Shown piece by piece: positions 1 through 14,300 of a stretch of DNA of 64,000 bases. The position numbers were made by a program, and so were the translations under genes. A model generated the notes under the pieces. The model was not told the origin of the DNA. It worked only from the letters and a program-made list of their open reading frames with translations, and made no database searches. The stretch is from the NCBI GenBank assembly GCA_964247055.1, contig OZ176054.1, forward strand, positions 10,726,001 through 10,790,000. The letters are read 5' to 3'. The DNA comes from Paragordius varius (Eukaryota > Nematomorpha). Every line of letters starts with the position of its first letter. Within the stretch, counting starts at the first letter, position 1.

Positions 1-1441
1 TCATGTCCCGAATTTAACGCAGACGATACCGTGGATGTGGTAGAGGGAAAGGCAGACGAAAGTTATTTAAACGGAAAACTGGATACCAACAATGACACGG
101 GCTTTTCTTCTAATTCTAATCGAGTATAAACCTATATATTTTATTAATATTCATAATATACTCATATTAAATTATTGATAGTGGAAGAATTATATATTTT
201 TAGGTTTTGTATTTATGACATTAATCTAACACTAAAATACAAACATGCCCTAGTATTCCTCGATACAAAAGATACATTAGGCATGTTTAAACCCAAATAT
301 TGGCATATATATGGAATAGCTAAAATAACGATTTTTATAAGTTGAAAACTAATTAATTTAAAATTAATTAACACAATATTTTGTTGAAAATATTTGTCAA
401 TAGTTGTGCACAAAATTTGGGTTTTATTTAAAAAATACAATTTCTCTGCGGTGTTTCTCTTTTCCCACACCTTTAGTAAACAATGTGCCCATTATAATTT
501 TACTTTATACCATAGTCAGATTATAGTATTATCTCATTCAACAATAAAAACAATATCAGCAACAGCGGCAATAACAATAATAATAATAACAACCTCATAG
601 AAAAGAAGTGTAAAAAGTTTTTTAAAAAGAAATGTAAACCGTTACCATTCAACACTAAACAAAACCATCCTGTCAATGATAGAAATAACGATAATACGTT
701 TGGGACAATCAGTGACAATGACCCCCAAGGTACAATATCAAACAATGGGAACGTCGATAAATCAAATTTTAACATGAAAAGTAGCAAGATGATTAAAATG
801 AAAAAAGGGGGGAAATCTAATTTCTCATCTTTTTTTAATCTAAATTACTTAACCTCGACCAGCAGTAGCAAAAGAAAGTTTTTAATTACCAATAGCAATA
901 ATATAAACGAATCACATCCGGGAAATTATGATGTGTCGGATAAATTAATGGTAAAACCCGTTTCCAGTTTTCTCAATAAGAATGACAACATGGCAGGTAT
1001 AGTATAAACTTTATGGGGCTACCAATATTTATTTTAATTGTGATTCATTAAAAATATGTCGAAAATTGTGATTATAAAATTGTTAAATCGTCTAATAATA
1101 TATACATATATTGTAGAATATAATTTATTTTTGACAATATAATATGGAAATTTATTTTAAAATGCCATATAGAAAAATAAATAAAAATTGCGTACGGTTT
1201 CGGACACTATAAAGGATGTCCGTCCTTAGAAAAATATAAATGGTGCAGTGACAAGGGGTTTAAACTTATTATTTTAATATAGAAGAAAACAACATAAATA
1301 TTTAAAGATAGATAAAGAACAACCATTGTCTCCACACCATTTATATTTTTTAACGCTGAGGACGGATATCCTTTATAGTGTCCGAAACCGTACGCAATTT
1401 TTATTTATTTTTTTATACGACACGTTTTTAAATAAATTTCC

Positions 1442-1481
<40 letters not shown>

Positions 1482-4123
1482 ATTGTTTTATTGTAAGAAT
1501 CAGAATCCAAGGGTACAAACCTAAATCGATGCGTAAGTTTACAACATTTCCCTGAACATGAAAATAGCCTTGAAAGCATAGACTGTGAAAACCCTACAAG
1601 CCCAAACATTCAAAAAGCCAATCCTCCTGACCATTTTAATTCATTTCAAAGCCAATCGTTAAAAAATGTATTGGGTGACAGTGAACCATCCAACATACTC
1701 CAAAGGTTAAATTCTAAGTCGCCTTCACAAGGTAATGTTGTGAGAACGGATGATAGCCCAACCAAATTAAATGCAATCCTTGATGAATATTTTAGCTCCA
1801 TTATAGACCCTTCCAAAAGCAATACTGCAATTAAAATCTCAACACATAATGAAGCTGAAGCAAAGTCAGAAAATACCGGAATGTTTTCAGAACCAAATAA
1901 ATTACCCCTACCATCAGTAGACGTTAATACACAGCTAAATTCATCAATCAACCCTTCAATAACAAGAAATACTGCTAAATCTGATACTAAAATCAACGCT
2001 GAGTTTTTGGATAATCAATCTTTAACATCATCCAACTTAAGTCTAATCGATGATGAGAAAATAAACATGACTGATAAAAATGCAATACCATTGAAAAATT
2101 CCACATTAATTAGGCCCAAGTACACGAGTCGTATTAACATAAGTAAGTAAATTATATATATTAGCTCCCCCGTAACTGCACATTTAAGCACTGTTAGCCC
2201 TTGTCAGACGATTTACCTTATAAGTACTTAATACAAATTAACTTCTTATTCTTTTAAGATAATTAAAAAGGACACTCTAACATGTATATTTTTTGTTTAT
2301 GTTTCCGATAACGAGTAAAATTATAAAAAAATAAATTTACGTTTTACCTTTTCTTTCCATTTTACATGATTTTCATTTAGTGATAGTATTTGTTGAACTG
2401 TGGATATATTTTAGATTTGGATGAAGAAATTTTTGGTGAAAAATATGATTGTAACAACAATAATAATAAAAATAAAGAAAATACGCCATACCATCATTTT
2501 CCAAACAAACTTAAGGATACGCATGTAAATCATGAATTGCTAACCGTGTTTGAAAAACGTCGAAATAAAATTTCTTCCGTCCTTCCCGTGAATCCAAACG
2601 CCCCTCTTGTCAAAACTAACTGTAGAAATGAAAATTTGAGCAATCTTACAGCCTCTGCTGAAATTTTATTGGACTGTAATGAACCCTTAAATAATTTTGA
2701 AAACAGCATAAATCATAATAATGTTGATGTAAAACCACCCATGATTGAAAAGAATAGGATAATCGTTCCCAAACAAGAGCGATTTAGATTAAGGAAAAAT
2801 ATTTATGGATATGGATCTTTGCATCATTTACAACCCAGTGATGTGGAATTATCACACATAACGCCAAACTCGCGAGATGGTATGGTACGTACACAAGAAA
2901 ATAGTAATATTAATAGGACTTATCATGATACCCTGAAACAAAATGCGTATGAAACTCAAACATTGTACCGGCAATCACACCCGCGATTTGCCAAGTACAG
3001 CAAAGAAGAAAATGGGTATCATCAAGTTGATTATCTGCACACAAATTCGATCGATAGGAAGCAATCTGGATCACTAAAAAACAAAGGCCCGCGGAAAGGT
3101 TGGACTCTACCGGAAAACGATGCATTCCATAATCAATCACAGACCACTGATCGTAGATTGAGACATAAATTTAGAAGATATGAAACGACGGACCCAGGCC
3201 AGTATCATCCATTGCACTCAAATGTAGAAGGTCAATTGGATAACGAATGGGATGAAAGGCTGGCATTGCGAAGGCCCTATCAACAAAATAATTGTCAGCC
3301 TGCTGTTTTTAGACCGAAACCACATACCAACATGCCCAAAATGCAATACAATACATATAACACAGGGAAAAATATGGATGAATATATATTACGTGAAAAG
3401 GATGAGCTGAATTTTGTACCGATAAACAGGGAGGATTTTGTCAATGAATCACTTTCGACCATGACTAAAAATATCTCCATTAATCAGAAAATTAATAAAT
3501 GCCGAGGGCCAAAACTATACAATCGTACCCAAATCCAAAGTTATTCTAGGGCGCCTTTGCAACCGAAATTAAACGGTAAGGATTATAGAAACCTGGATGT
3601 CCTTGATGATTCTGATTTAATCCACATGAGCACACCACATTTATCATATCCGGCTAAGCAAAATTTACATCAAAACTTTCACGGTGCTCCTGCTATTTAT
3701 ACAAACAAACGTCGGGCCCCTACAATTAATAATTTAACGACCTCTGACCTTATGTACGATCACCCCTCATTACACACTTTACATTACCCCGTAAACACAA
3801 CGAATTTAATTAGCTATGGTAATAGCGTAGAAAATAATCAATCTCATTCCAACACGGCATATGTGTCGAAAAATACTCCCATGTTTGACGATGAATTGAT
3901 TTTGCAACCCGGGGAACCGATATACATAACTAATCGAAAATATGATAAATTAGGTTGGTGGATGGCAGTGTCTTTGATAAGTGGGGAACGTGGGCTCGTC
4001 CCAAAACAGCATGTATCACAACAAAATGTTTCACACAATACTCATTCAAACACAGCGGATTTTGATATTGGAGACACAGAAAATTGTTACATCTACAGTC
4101 CTCCTCCAAATTTAGTGTACTAA
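1..4123 (+). CDS. SH3-domain protein with long disordered Asn-rich region (5' partial)
   Basis: Four exons are joined by splice signals and phase: 1-129 (ends before gtataa), 516-996, 1498-2142 and 2415-4123 (stop TAA). The frame stays open across all joins, giving about 987 residues inside the window, and the start lies upstream. Most of the chain is low-complexity (Asn runs, Ser/Lys-rich, scattered Tyr and Pro), so probably disordered. The last roughly 70 residues hold an SH3-like domain, seen as DDELILQPGEPIYI, then GWWMAV and GERGLVPKQHV, which match the acidic RT-loop, the Trp pair and the ALYDY-family C-terminal strand. SH3 domains bind proline-rich partners, so an adaptor or scaffold role is the likely inference. 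I cannot place it in a named family. Intron 2 contains a hairpin MITE. The gene ends 1.3 kb from the convergent ADAMTS-like gene. Confidence 0.75.
1143..1446. mobile_element. Hairpin MITE with about 105-bp inverted arms
   Basis: The left arm (about 1143-1243) and right arm (about 1335-1446) are near-perfect inverted copies around a 90-bp loop. The shared core is GCGTACGGTTTCGGACACTA, and both outer ends read ATGGAAATTTA. It sits in intron 2 of the SH3 gene. There is no coding capacity. A (TA)n tract abuts the right end. Superfamily not assigned. Confidence 0.75.
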
Positions 4124-5394
4124 AATTAATGCAAAGAAATGACAGCAAACTATATTATTTCTCGACAAAAAGAAAGGGAAAAGCGTGCGTCTACCAGTGA
4201 CTTTTTTGTAAATAGTTGATAAAATATGATTATATTATTTAAACAATAGTTATTGTCCTTATTTGATCGTCAATTATTTCAAATTATCATATATTCATCA
4301 TATATTTACCATATAAACCATTTAAAATATTAATTAATAAACTAATTATTTATTTAATCTAATTTCCAAATATAACGTGGATGTAGACACATTTATCTGA
4401 AAAATAAAAAAAACTGTATAATATTAATATCAAAACAATTATTTTTATATTATATTGAAACACACTGAAGTTTGCTAATTTTCTGAACATTTTTTTAATT
4501 AAGGTGGCTAAAGTTTTCCAAAAAATGCAAATATATGTTTTTTTCCTATAATTAAGCGGGATCAAGATTTCGTGAATTCTGATTCGCTTGGTTAATATAC
4601 GGTGGATCCCCCATCCTTACAATGAAGCGATTTTGTAATAAAATTTTTGTTTAAAATTTAATTATTTTTATTTTATTATATAATATATATTTAATTATAT
4701 TCTAAGAATATTATTTTTTGCTAATAAGGGTTGAATAATAGTTTATGGGAAGGTGTATTTAATTTTAAACGATGAAACCTTAAAAATCAAAAGCTTTATC
4801 TATATAAAGTGCTTGATGATCAAAATAAGCTAATTATTATAAGGTTTGTCTATTCAAACTTATCATGAGGGGGGTGTAAAACATAAAAATTTTATATCAA
4901 TTATGTTTAGTCCAGAAACAAATAATTTATTTTTAGGGTAAGTTTGAAGTGTTCGAGGGTGAAATTGAGGTGTGAAGGGTATATAACAAGATGTGAAACC
5001 TTTGAATGTGCTAGGAAGGATTATAGAATTCGAAAATAACAAACGCAATGTTTCTTTTTTGACCAATATAAATAGGACATATAGAGTTTACAATGTTGCT
5101 GGAAACAGCCTGGAACAGACTGTTAATAGAATTATATGAAACCAAATAACCTGGCGAAATATAATAAGAAAGAATCAGGCTCGATTTTAGATCCACAAAG
5201 TGGCATTAAATGTAAAATTGTATGATATTAAAAAGTTGATTTTTAATTTTAAAATAAGCTAACGTTCTATTTGTATACATTAAATAAAAATTATTCAACC
5301 AATTTGATTTATTTTAAAGCTTTAAGAAATTGAATATCAATTTAAATGTAAATATCATGAAATTATATTGTGTTCGTATAGGTTTAAGCGGTTA
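4124..5394. other. Convergent intergenic region
   Basis: This AT-rich stretch lies between the stop codons of the SH3 gene (+) and the ADAMTS-like gene (-). A few short coding-like stretches occur at 4940-5160 on the plus strand in different frames, but I could not assemble them into an exon. Nothing else was recognised. Confidence 0.5.
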
Positions 5395-8300
5395 TTAACA
5401 ATGTTCAGTCATTCTCCAGGCATCAAAACACAATCCCTCCCTAAACATATATAATGCAAAGATTAATTATATCGTGATAGACATTTTGCCAAACGTAGTC
5501 TAATAAAATTATTTAAATTATGTTGAAGTTTTTAAACTTGTTACATTGACCGAAAAAATTCGATACCTTTTTAATATTATTTGATGGCTGATAACTTTAG
5601 TTTAAAATAATTTTTCCATTTTATTACATTGTACAACATTAAAAACAGCTGTGTAAAGGAAATCTACCCCTGATAATTAATAAATGTTGAACAGGTCATG
5701 GCTTTATAGTCTCCCTTTTAGAATTTTTAAACTCTGGGCGGCGCAACAAGCAGGTTGGTATTAAAAACGGTGTAAAATAAAGTCTGATGAAAATTAGATA
5801 TGGTTATAGGAGTCATTTTTTAATATTTAAAAACAAAATTTTATAGTCAGTTTATATAATTGTTTTCATAAGTCAAAAAATAAAACATTAAGTATCATCG
5901 CGTATAAAAATCCCATTATAATAATTAAAAAACAGTGAAAAAACTGAAAATCAAAAAAATACTGCATTTCCCTGCAACTTCGTTCTCTAACTTTGTACCC
6001 ATTTACGCATTCAGACCAGAGACTCCAAGGACCCCAAATTTGACTTTGTTTTCTGAGTATGGAAGATTTTGGTTGACATCTTCCTTGATAGCATAACTTA
6101 AATAAGGTTTAAAGAATTAGAAATTTAATTTAAATTTAATCCTATCTATAATAAATACATATTGGACTAAAGACAAAATATTTGTCAATATCCTAATAAT
6201 GACGTAGAAAAATCCTAATCAAGGGAAATTAAAATGTAATGAAGGTATATATTAATATAATATTGAAATATTTATATTATAGTAAAAATTAAAAATATAT
6301 ATTGGTAAAATGGAAAAAATTATTAAAAAATTTTTTAAGAAGGCAAACATGTTTTTAAACTTGAGTTTTAAATGGACATTGTTTTGGGTTGCGAAAGATG
6401 AAACAAAGATATACAGTATGAGTAAGTATACATTGCTAGAAAGTTACCGAATTATACTGCAACAAGAATTATTATTGGCTAATAATAGTATAAATTGAAA
6501 AAAAAACTTGTTGTATATACTATTTGGCGATAATCCATAACTTTCTAGCAATGTATACTTACTCATACTGTAAATTGTTAACACCTTAATTTTATAAGTT
6601 TATGTTAAAAAAATTTTTTCAATTATCAATACTAACTAATTATAATATATATAAATATTAACTCTATTTACATTTTCCCCTCGTAAATTCCATATTTATC
6701 ACCAATTTATATGTCAAGCAAAATTTAGTGAGATCTTTATGACCTTACCTAAAAGTGATTTTAGACAATGGTTATATGCTTAAAACAAACATATGACACT
6801 ATTCTATTAATATGCTAGAAAAACTTGCTTTTTAGATTTATAGCAGAAAATTAACTTTAAAGTCATATAAGTTGCTCAGATTAATTTTATTGATAGATAT
6901 AAATATATTTTACATTGCCATATCGAATTCCAGTCAGCATTGTACGCGTCATATTGAAGTCAAACGATAAACATGGAGTCCCTTCCATAGGTGCCGTATG
7001 TTGATCAACATTTAGATTAATGTTGCCTGATGGGATGGTACAAATTAGATTGGAACAATTCGAATTCTATTTAATAGAATAAAAATCAAATACAATTTAT
7101 TATTATTCTTAAAACTTTAACCAAGGGTGTCCAATACAAATGATTATCAGGGCCGAAGTTTCCTCTTAAAAAATTCAAAAAATATTGATCAAAATTTAAA
7201 AGTTTTAAGGACCAACTTGAAATGTTTAAGGACCAACTTGAAGTGTTAAAGGACACTCTTGAAGTGCAAATGGGATATTTAATAAACTGTTGGGATATTT
7301 CCGCCCTCAGAAAAATCTAAAATTTCAGATTCTTAATAACACTAGTCGACAAATTTGGACATTTTTGAGCACCACCACTCAAACTTTTAAATTATGACTA
7401 ATTTCAGTGTAAAACCGAATGTGAAAAAATATTTGATCCCGCCAATCAGAATTTTGAAATATTATAGGTTTTTCAATTTTTCAAAAACAAGAGAAAATCG
7501 AGAGATAATTAAATATAACTTTATAATAAAATGTTATTATATTAAAAACTTAATATCTATTAAAGCGTTTTAAACTCTATCTTTTGAATATAAATATGTC
7601 ATTTAAATATCAGTGAGAAAAAAATAGTACGGACTTAAACGTAATTTAGTCTTTTTCTTTCAAGTGAATTTTTAATACGTATAAAAAATTTTTAAAAAAA
7701 TACTAAAAAAGGGAATCTATGGTTTAAACCTTCGGCTTTCAGATAAGCTATATTTTTTGTTAGTTTTCGTTCTTTCGAGTACTTATTAGGCTTTTTCTTG
7801 AGTTGGTTCTTACAAAAAATCCTTTATTTATACCTAGTGGATATACTTTATATTTTAAAATTATTGGTTGTTTTGTATTATTAATTTCAGATGGATGTTG
7901 TGAGCCACTTTTGGTAGAATTTACTATTATGGGATTGGACCATTTGTATTTACCTAATCTTTTTATTCAATTTAATTGTAGAATTTATCAAACTTTATTC
8001 TAATTGGTTAATTTGACATGTCAATTTGCCTGGATTTTGCTTGCAAGTCTCTCTTATAGGGCTTTACGATTACTTATTGTTATTTTTGCCATATCTGGCA
8101 TAATTGGATCGCTTGGGGGATATGCAGAGCTTGTGCAGCCGCCCGGATCTATCACACTATACATAAGCTCCTTTAAGATTTTTAATACTTTGGCTCTTAG
8201 CTTGTTTAGTATCTTATTTAATGCCTAGAATTTTGTTATTCATGCATGGAATATTACTTGTATCGACTTGTTCGTTTGAATATTTAAACATATGGACACG

Positions 8301-11300
8301 AGGAATGATTGTTATTTTTAAATTAACAAATTTAAAAATTAAATTTCGGAAAAATCCTATTGGTGGCCTCAATTTTCTTTTTTGTTTTGGCCTTTCCATG
8401 CCATTAGGTATCAGAAAATGCAAAAATAATGGGGTGGTGCAAAACCTTGTTGAGCAGTGTAATTGATTTTATGAGAGAAAAATGCCGCGCTTTAATAATC
8501 ATCTCTTTGATGGATAATTTATCACTAAGAAATAAAACTGAAACCAAATTTTTAAGCTTTACCTGGACATTAATGTAAGATACGGGGTTCCCGGTTTGTA
8601 ATACACATTGCTGATCAAACAAATCGAATCCTGCCAATGGAACAGGACTTGTAGATCCTAAAGGGTCAACCATTGTTTTTAAACATCCACTTGAATTAGA
8701 ACTATTAATATCACAAAATAATTTAAGGGATGGCTATATTTTTTAAGAATAGTGTATAGCAAAACTTTTAGTTTAATAATAATTTGATTTTATGGATCAA
8801 TATAATATATAAAAATAACAGACACTAAAATGATGTCCATGTATTTGTACTAATAAATTATGGTTATGCAATTAATATCTGTTTTAATTTACCAAGGCAT
8901 TACGGGTAATACCCAGAAATATATTAAAAAAATTGTAGTTTTACAGGAGAAAAATGGAATATAATTTTAGATTCGATATAATAGACTGCTTTTTTGATAG
9001 GCTTGTTAGGATATGCTCAGGAACCGCGAAATTCTAAACTGTCAAATCGTTTTTTTCTGGAATTAAACTATTATTGTATTTAAATGCCTAATAACATTAT
9101 CGAAAATTTATGGCCCGATTTATTATACTGGAAATTTTAAAAATTAAAATTTTTAGATATATAGCCATTAATTTTATGTCGTTCGAGGGCAAAAGACTGC
9201 ATCTTTCGAGTAGTAGTTAGTCATTTTAATTAATCTGATTTAAGAAAAACGCTCTCGCGCGGGTTTGTCGCTTCATATGTCAAATATTAACTATCGATGT
9301 AAAACATCTTATTATGCATTTAAATAGAGTTTTCATTCGAATGGTATAATACAATAAAAATATACAAAATTCTTAGGTGGAATCATAATTTTTATTTGAT
9401 TTACTGTGAAAATGATAGCACATATAAGAAAATATAAACTCGAGCAGCAGAAAAATTTGTTGTCTAGTGAAATATAGGAATTTTATTCATTTTCAGGCCA
9501 TAGAAATAGCAAATTTTATGGTCTGTGTGTATGGTTTGTACTTCCAGATGATATATGCAAAATTAGGGGTAACTATCATATAAAATAAAATGCTACAAGC
9601 CAAACACACCAAGCAGCTGATTATAAATATTTTGGGTTATTTAACACTTGGATACAACACACTCATTTTAGTCCTTCGATTCAAATTGGGGTAGTTGGAT
9701 ACCCCAGGCCTGTTTAAAATCAAATCCTTTAAAAAGTATGGAAGGAATCGAAACCATGGCAAAATTTTGCACTTATATAACATTAATAAACCGAAATATA
9801 TAAAAAATTTTATTCAAAAATACTTAATATTACTTATTCTAAGCTAAAACCGAAAGGCAAAAATTTCGTCAACTTGACATGTGTCAAATTGTAAAATTAA
9901 GAAATAATACAAAACAAACCACTTTTTCTATTTCTATCAATGTTAGATGTAATTTACATAAAAAATTAGCTTTAGTTTTACCCTTAAAATTAAATGAAGA
10001 CGATATTTTGCAAAAATTTTGTAAAATAAAAATGGCGTCGAAGTAGTTTGAGATGAAACTTTTTTTTCAAAACAAAATTTTATTAAGATTGTTTGGCATA
10101 TTTGTAAAATTTTTATCAGGATAGAGGCATAAATTTAAATTTGGACTGTTTCCTTCAGTAATTTTTAAAAAATATTAATTTAAATTTAGTCTGGGGTATT
10201 TAGATACCCCAATTTGAATCGAAGTGTTAATATACTCAACATATGTGTAAATCGACTTTCCAAAAAAATTCAGCATAATTTAATTTATTAATTACCAAAG
10301 CTATTTTTTATACAAATTGTAAGAACATATGAGTTTTACTATGTCTATCTTAAAATACTATTTTGAATCCATCCATAGTAAAATTAGAATAAAGTTTTAT
10401 ATTGGGTAAACCGTATTCGTAAACAATTTAATCTTTGGATTATGTAAAATATTGTTAAAAAAGGTACCATCTATAAATATATGGATTCTGTAATGCTTAC
10501 AAAGCAAATTGGAATAGGTCTGAAACCGAACAAGTGCTCCAAATAAGTTTTTCTTTTGGAGTTGATTCAAAATGCATGATTCCTCTCTGTCCTTTTTCAA
10601 AACAATTAGTTGTGGTGGTATCATATTTGACTCCCATTCTAAAAGAAGTTATTTAATGAATATACGGAAATTATAATTTAATGGTCAGTTATGGGACTAA
10701 CCGACTCTAATATAAAATTGTTTAACTATAAGTAAAGAAAATTTATATTTTAATATCAAATATTACGAATAAGCAATTCCTCTGGCAATGTGTAGAGCAG
10801 TTTCAAGATTGAACTCCGAAATTAACATTGCATTGTATGAAGTGCACATATGATTGTAAAGAGCATAGAACGGAACTTTATAGGTGATAAAATATATAAA
10901 TAACTAAATAAGACTATTACACAGGACACACAAAACTTAATAAACATATATTATCATAGATACATCTATCAGGTTTTTTTATTTTTGCTAGGCCTACGAG
11001 TAATGTATGAAATATATTTATTTAATGTTAATTGCTCTATATCGAAAAACCGCAAAATTTGCGCGCAATTATGATCAATAAAATCTTTCAGTGAGAACAA
11101 TACATGTGTAAAACAAAACATTATAAATTTGTTTTTAGATAAGGCCTCTCCCCAAAGTCTGAAAACGCCCATATAAAATGGGCTAGGTATCCTAATTTAA
11201 ATGTAAAAATGCCTACGTTATATTAAATGTATACAAGATGGCATAGCAAACTTTTTAGTTGACACGTATTTAGATTTATCAACTCAGATCAGATATTAAA

Positions 11301-14300
11301 TAAATAAATATAATAATTTGTAAAATATTATGTTTTTTAAAGACAAACAATTCTGTGGATATAAATGTTCAGCATCATAATTATATACAATAAGTTTTTA
11401 TATAATTTTACAGCGTTTTTCTACGGCTACCTTTGGGTCAAAACAGAATGTGGTACGCTTCAACAAAATAAAGTTAATTTTTCAACAAAGTTTTGATATC
11501 ATAATCTAGCAAATATAATAAATGCCACATGGTTTTGGGTGCCCACATTTAATATATAAAAATGTCGTTTTGTTTAATATAGATATATATTTATATTTTG
11601 ATATTAAGCTTTTAGCTTTCAATTTTTTAACATATGTGCGCAAATATTGCGATTATTCGATATGGATCACACTATACCGTACCAAAAAATCCGGATATCT
11701 TTCAGAATATATATATTTCATCACTTTTTTCTGCGATTTTGTGTGCAGTTTTAGGCAAAATGTTTAATAATTTTTTTATATTTCAGTAATTATTTTCAAA
11801 TAATCGCATTATAAAATAAAAAAATACTTACACGGAGTCATGTAAAACGGTTTGCTACAAATATTGATATATTGTAAACAGAAATATTTGAATTAAGATT
11901 GTAATTATGAGAGAATAAGTTTTTGCAATCTAAGGATTTTGGACTGTTAAAGCCATATAAGCCAAATAAGTGCAATAATATTTTATGTTGCCAAACAATG
12001 GATTTTTTTTCATTGTTAATCATAAGTCAAAAATAATGCGCTATAGTATTTGGTCACAATATCTAGGCAAAATTCCTATCAGTTACTCCCAAGAATAAAG
12101 TTGATTTTAAATATGCATTTATTAGTTTTTATGGATTATAAAACAGTGTCCACTTAAAAAAAACCTGTTAAAATATATATTTTCTGATTGGAAAATGGAT
12201 CAAGATCATTGTGGTGTTTTGGCTAAGGCCCTTAAGAATGATTTAATAGGGTTATATACACTTTTGTTGTAAGGGCCCCACATCAGAAAATTGAAAAATT
12301 TTACATTTTCGCAAATAATTTTTTTGCTAGAGCTAAAAGCGAAAAAATATTACTCAAAATATATCATAACATATAAAATGCAAATTAAAATATAAAAAAG
12401 TTTAGTTTTTAAATGTATGCTTCAAAAGCTGCAAATTTTTCCGCTCTTTCTAAAATGGGATAGTTTTATTTAAATTAACCCGAAAATGCCGATATCAAGC
12501 GACGTAACGGATAAATATTGACTAAAATTATTTTTTTAAATGCGTACTAAAATTTAAATTATAAGCAAATTTGTTTGAAATTTATACTATTGTGAAGCAT
12601 GATGGAAACAGTAAATAAAGGCTTTAAAACATTATAAAACCACTTTTTCTATATAATTCGATTATGTTGAACATTTCTATCAGAATTTTGATCAAAATTA
12701 TAATTCTGTAAATTTAATAAAAAATTGTGTTGTTCTACGAAATTTCCTTAAAAGTTTTAAAGCAAACCAACCTTTTAATTAAAATTCTGATAAGTATACC
12801 TTTAATGTCTTAAAGCGTTTTTACACCGTTCCCAAAATGCATCAAAATAGTATGAAGTACGCTTTAACAAATTTTAATAAAAATTAATTTGAGAAAAGTA
12901 TGCATTTTTAGTTTACAAAAATTATAATTTAATATTTATTGCATTGCTTTGAAAGAAAACTAGCTTATAGAAGATCGAAAATTTTGGGAATTTCATACAC
13001 CCCATCTAAAAATTTTAAGAATATTGTTTTGCTTTTCTTATGCATTTTATGATATATTTTAGTGATAATTATTGGAATAAAGCATTAGCTCTTACCCAAA
13101 AATAATTTTCGATATGGAACACTTACCACAAAAATCTAAATAACTTTATTAAATCACTTGAAAACCAAAAGCAACAGAGGCGTAGCATTTCTGGCCCCGG
13201 GTGCATGAATTCGTGAGGGCGTCCCCCTCCCAACCCCTTGCATTTTAAATAAATTATTAAATTTAAACCGTGAGCCGGATGAAATGTGACCCGTCATAAA
13301 TAGAAACGCATGAAAAAAATTATGCTATTCAACCGTCTCCTTTGAAAAGACGGCTTGATTAGCAAATGTATCAGTAATAAGAGAAATAATATTAGTTTCG
13401 CCACCAAAAGTTTAAATATGAATGTTGCATAAAAGCAGTATTCTAACTGCATTCGAATGCCTGGCCCGACTAAAAAAACTTTTATTATGGCTTATTTCCG
13501 AAAAAGAGTGGCAATTCTTAGGTATTGAAAACATCAAAAAAATACCATGAAATTAAATATAAATTTTCACGAAACTGCATCCCTAGACATAAATATAGCA
13601 TATTTTATATATGATTCAGATTGATTTTTTATCGTATTATTATTATTTATGTCTTCTATTGTATGGATATTGTCGAAAAATATCTATGCGCCGTTGTTAA
13701 GCCGAAGGGTTGTTAAATTATAATTATCTAAAATTATTGCGGCCCTGTTGTTGGGTAGATGTGTTGTAAATTATTAGTATCTGAAGGTGATTTGTCGGAT
13801 TACAATTATCTGTATATTGGACCGCTGTTGTTTGCTATCATGATTATAGCATTATGCAAATTTATTGCAACCATTCTCTTATTTTATGTGGTATAATTTT
13901 CTTTTTATATTCGTTTTTTATTTTGAAACCGCTAAGTTTATGCATTCCTGATAATAATAATAATAATAATTTAAACCCATCAAGATTATCAGAGCAAACG
14001 ATTAAAATAAAACTAAAAATATTAAAGCCATAGTATAATAAAAAACGGTATTAAAACCGGAACCGTTTTAGGGTCCGGTTCCAAGTCAGTATTTTGATTT
14101 CGGTCCCTGCTCTATTTTTTAATCAAGAACCTTTATTTCCAAAATGGTTTCACTATATCTTGATCAAAAATCTTGATTTTTCTATTTTTGAGGCAACATA
14201 TAAACAATTTAAATGTTATAATGGCCATGGAAACAAACGGAATTGTTTGACTCGATTAAACTATACTAATTCACTTAGTAATATTGATATATAAGTATTT

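Noticed and set aside
4940-5160. Plus-strand coding-like text in two frames (CEGYITRCETFECARKDY; RTYRVYNVAGNSLEQTVNR)
   Set aside because: The frames differ and no splice signals join them; no family was recognised. It may be remains of a transposase or gene, but I cannot support a feature.
7803-8228. Two adjoining 66- and 74-codon frames
   Set aside because: They are inside a CACTA-type element; the sister copy at 56115-57254 does not keep the frames.
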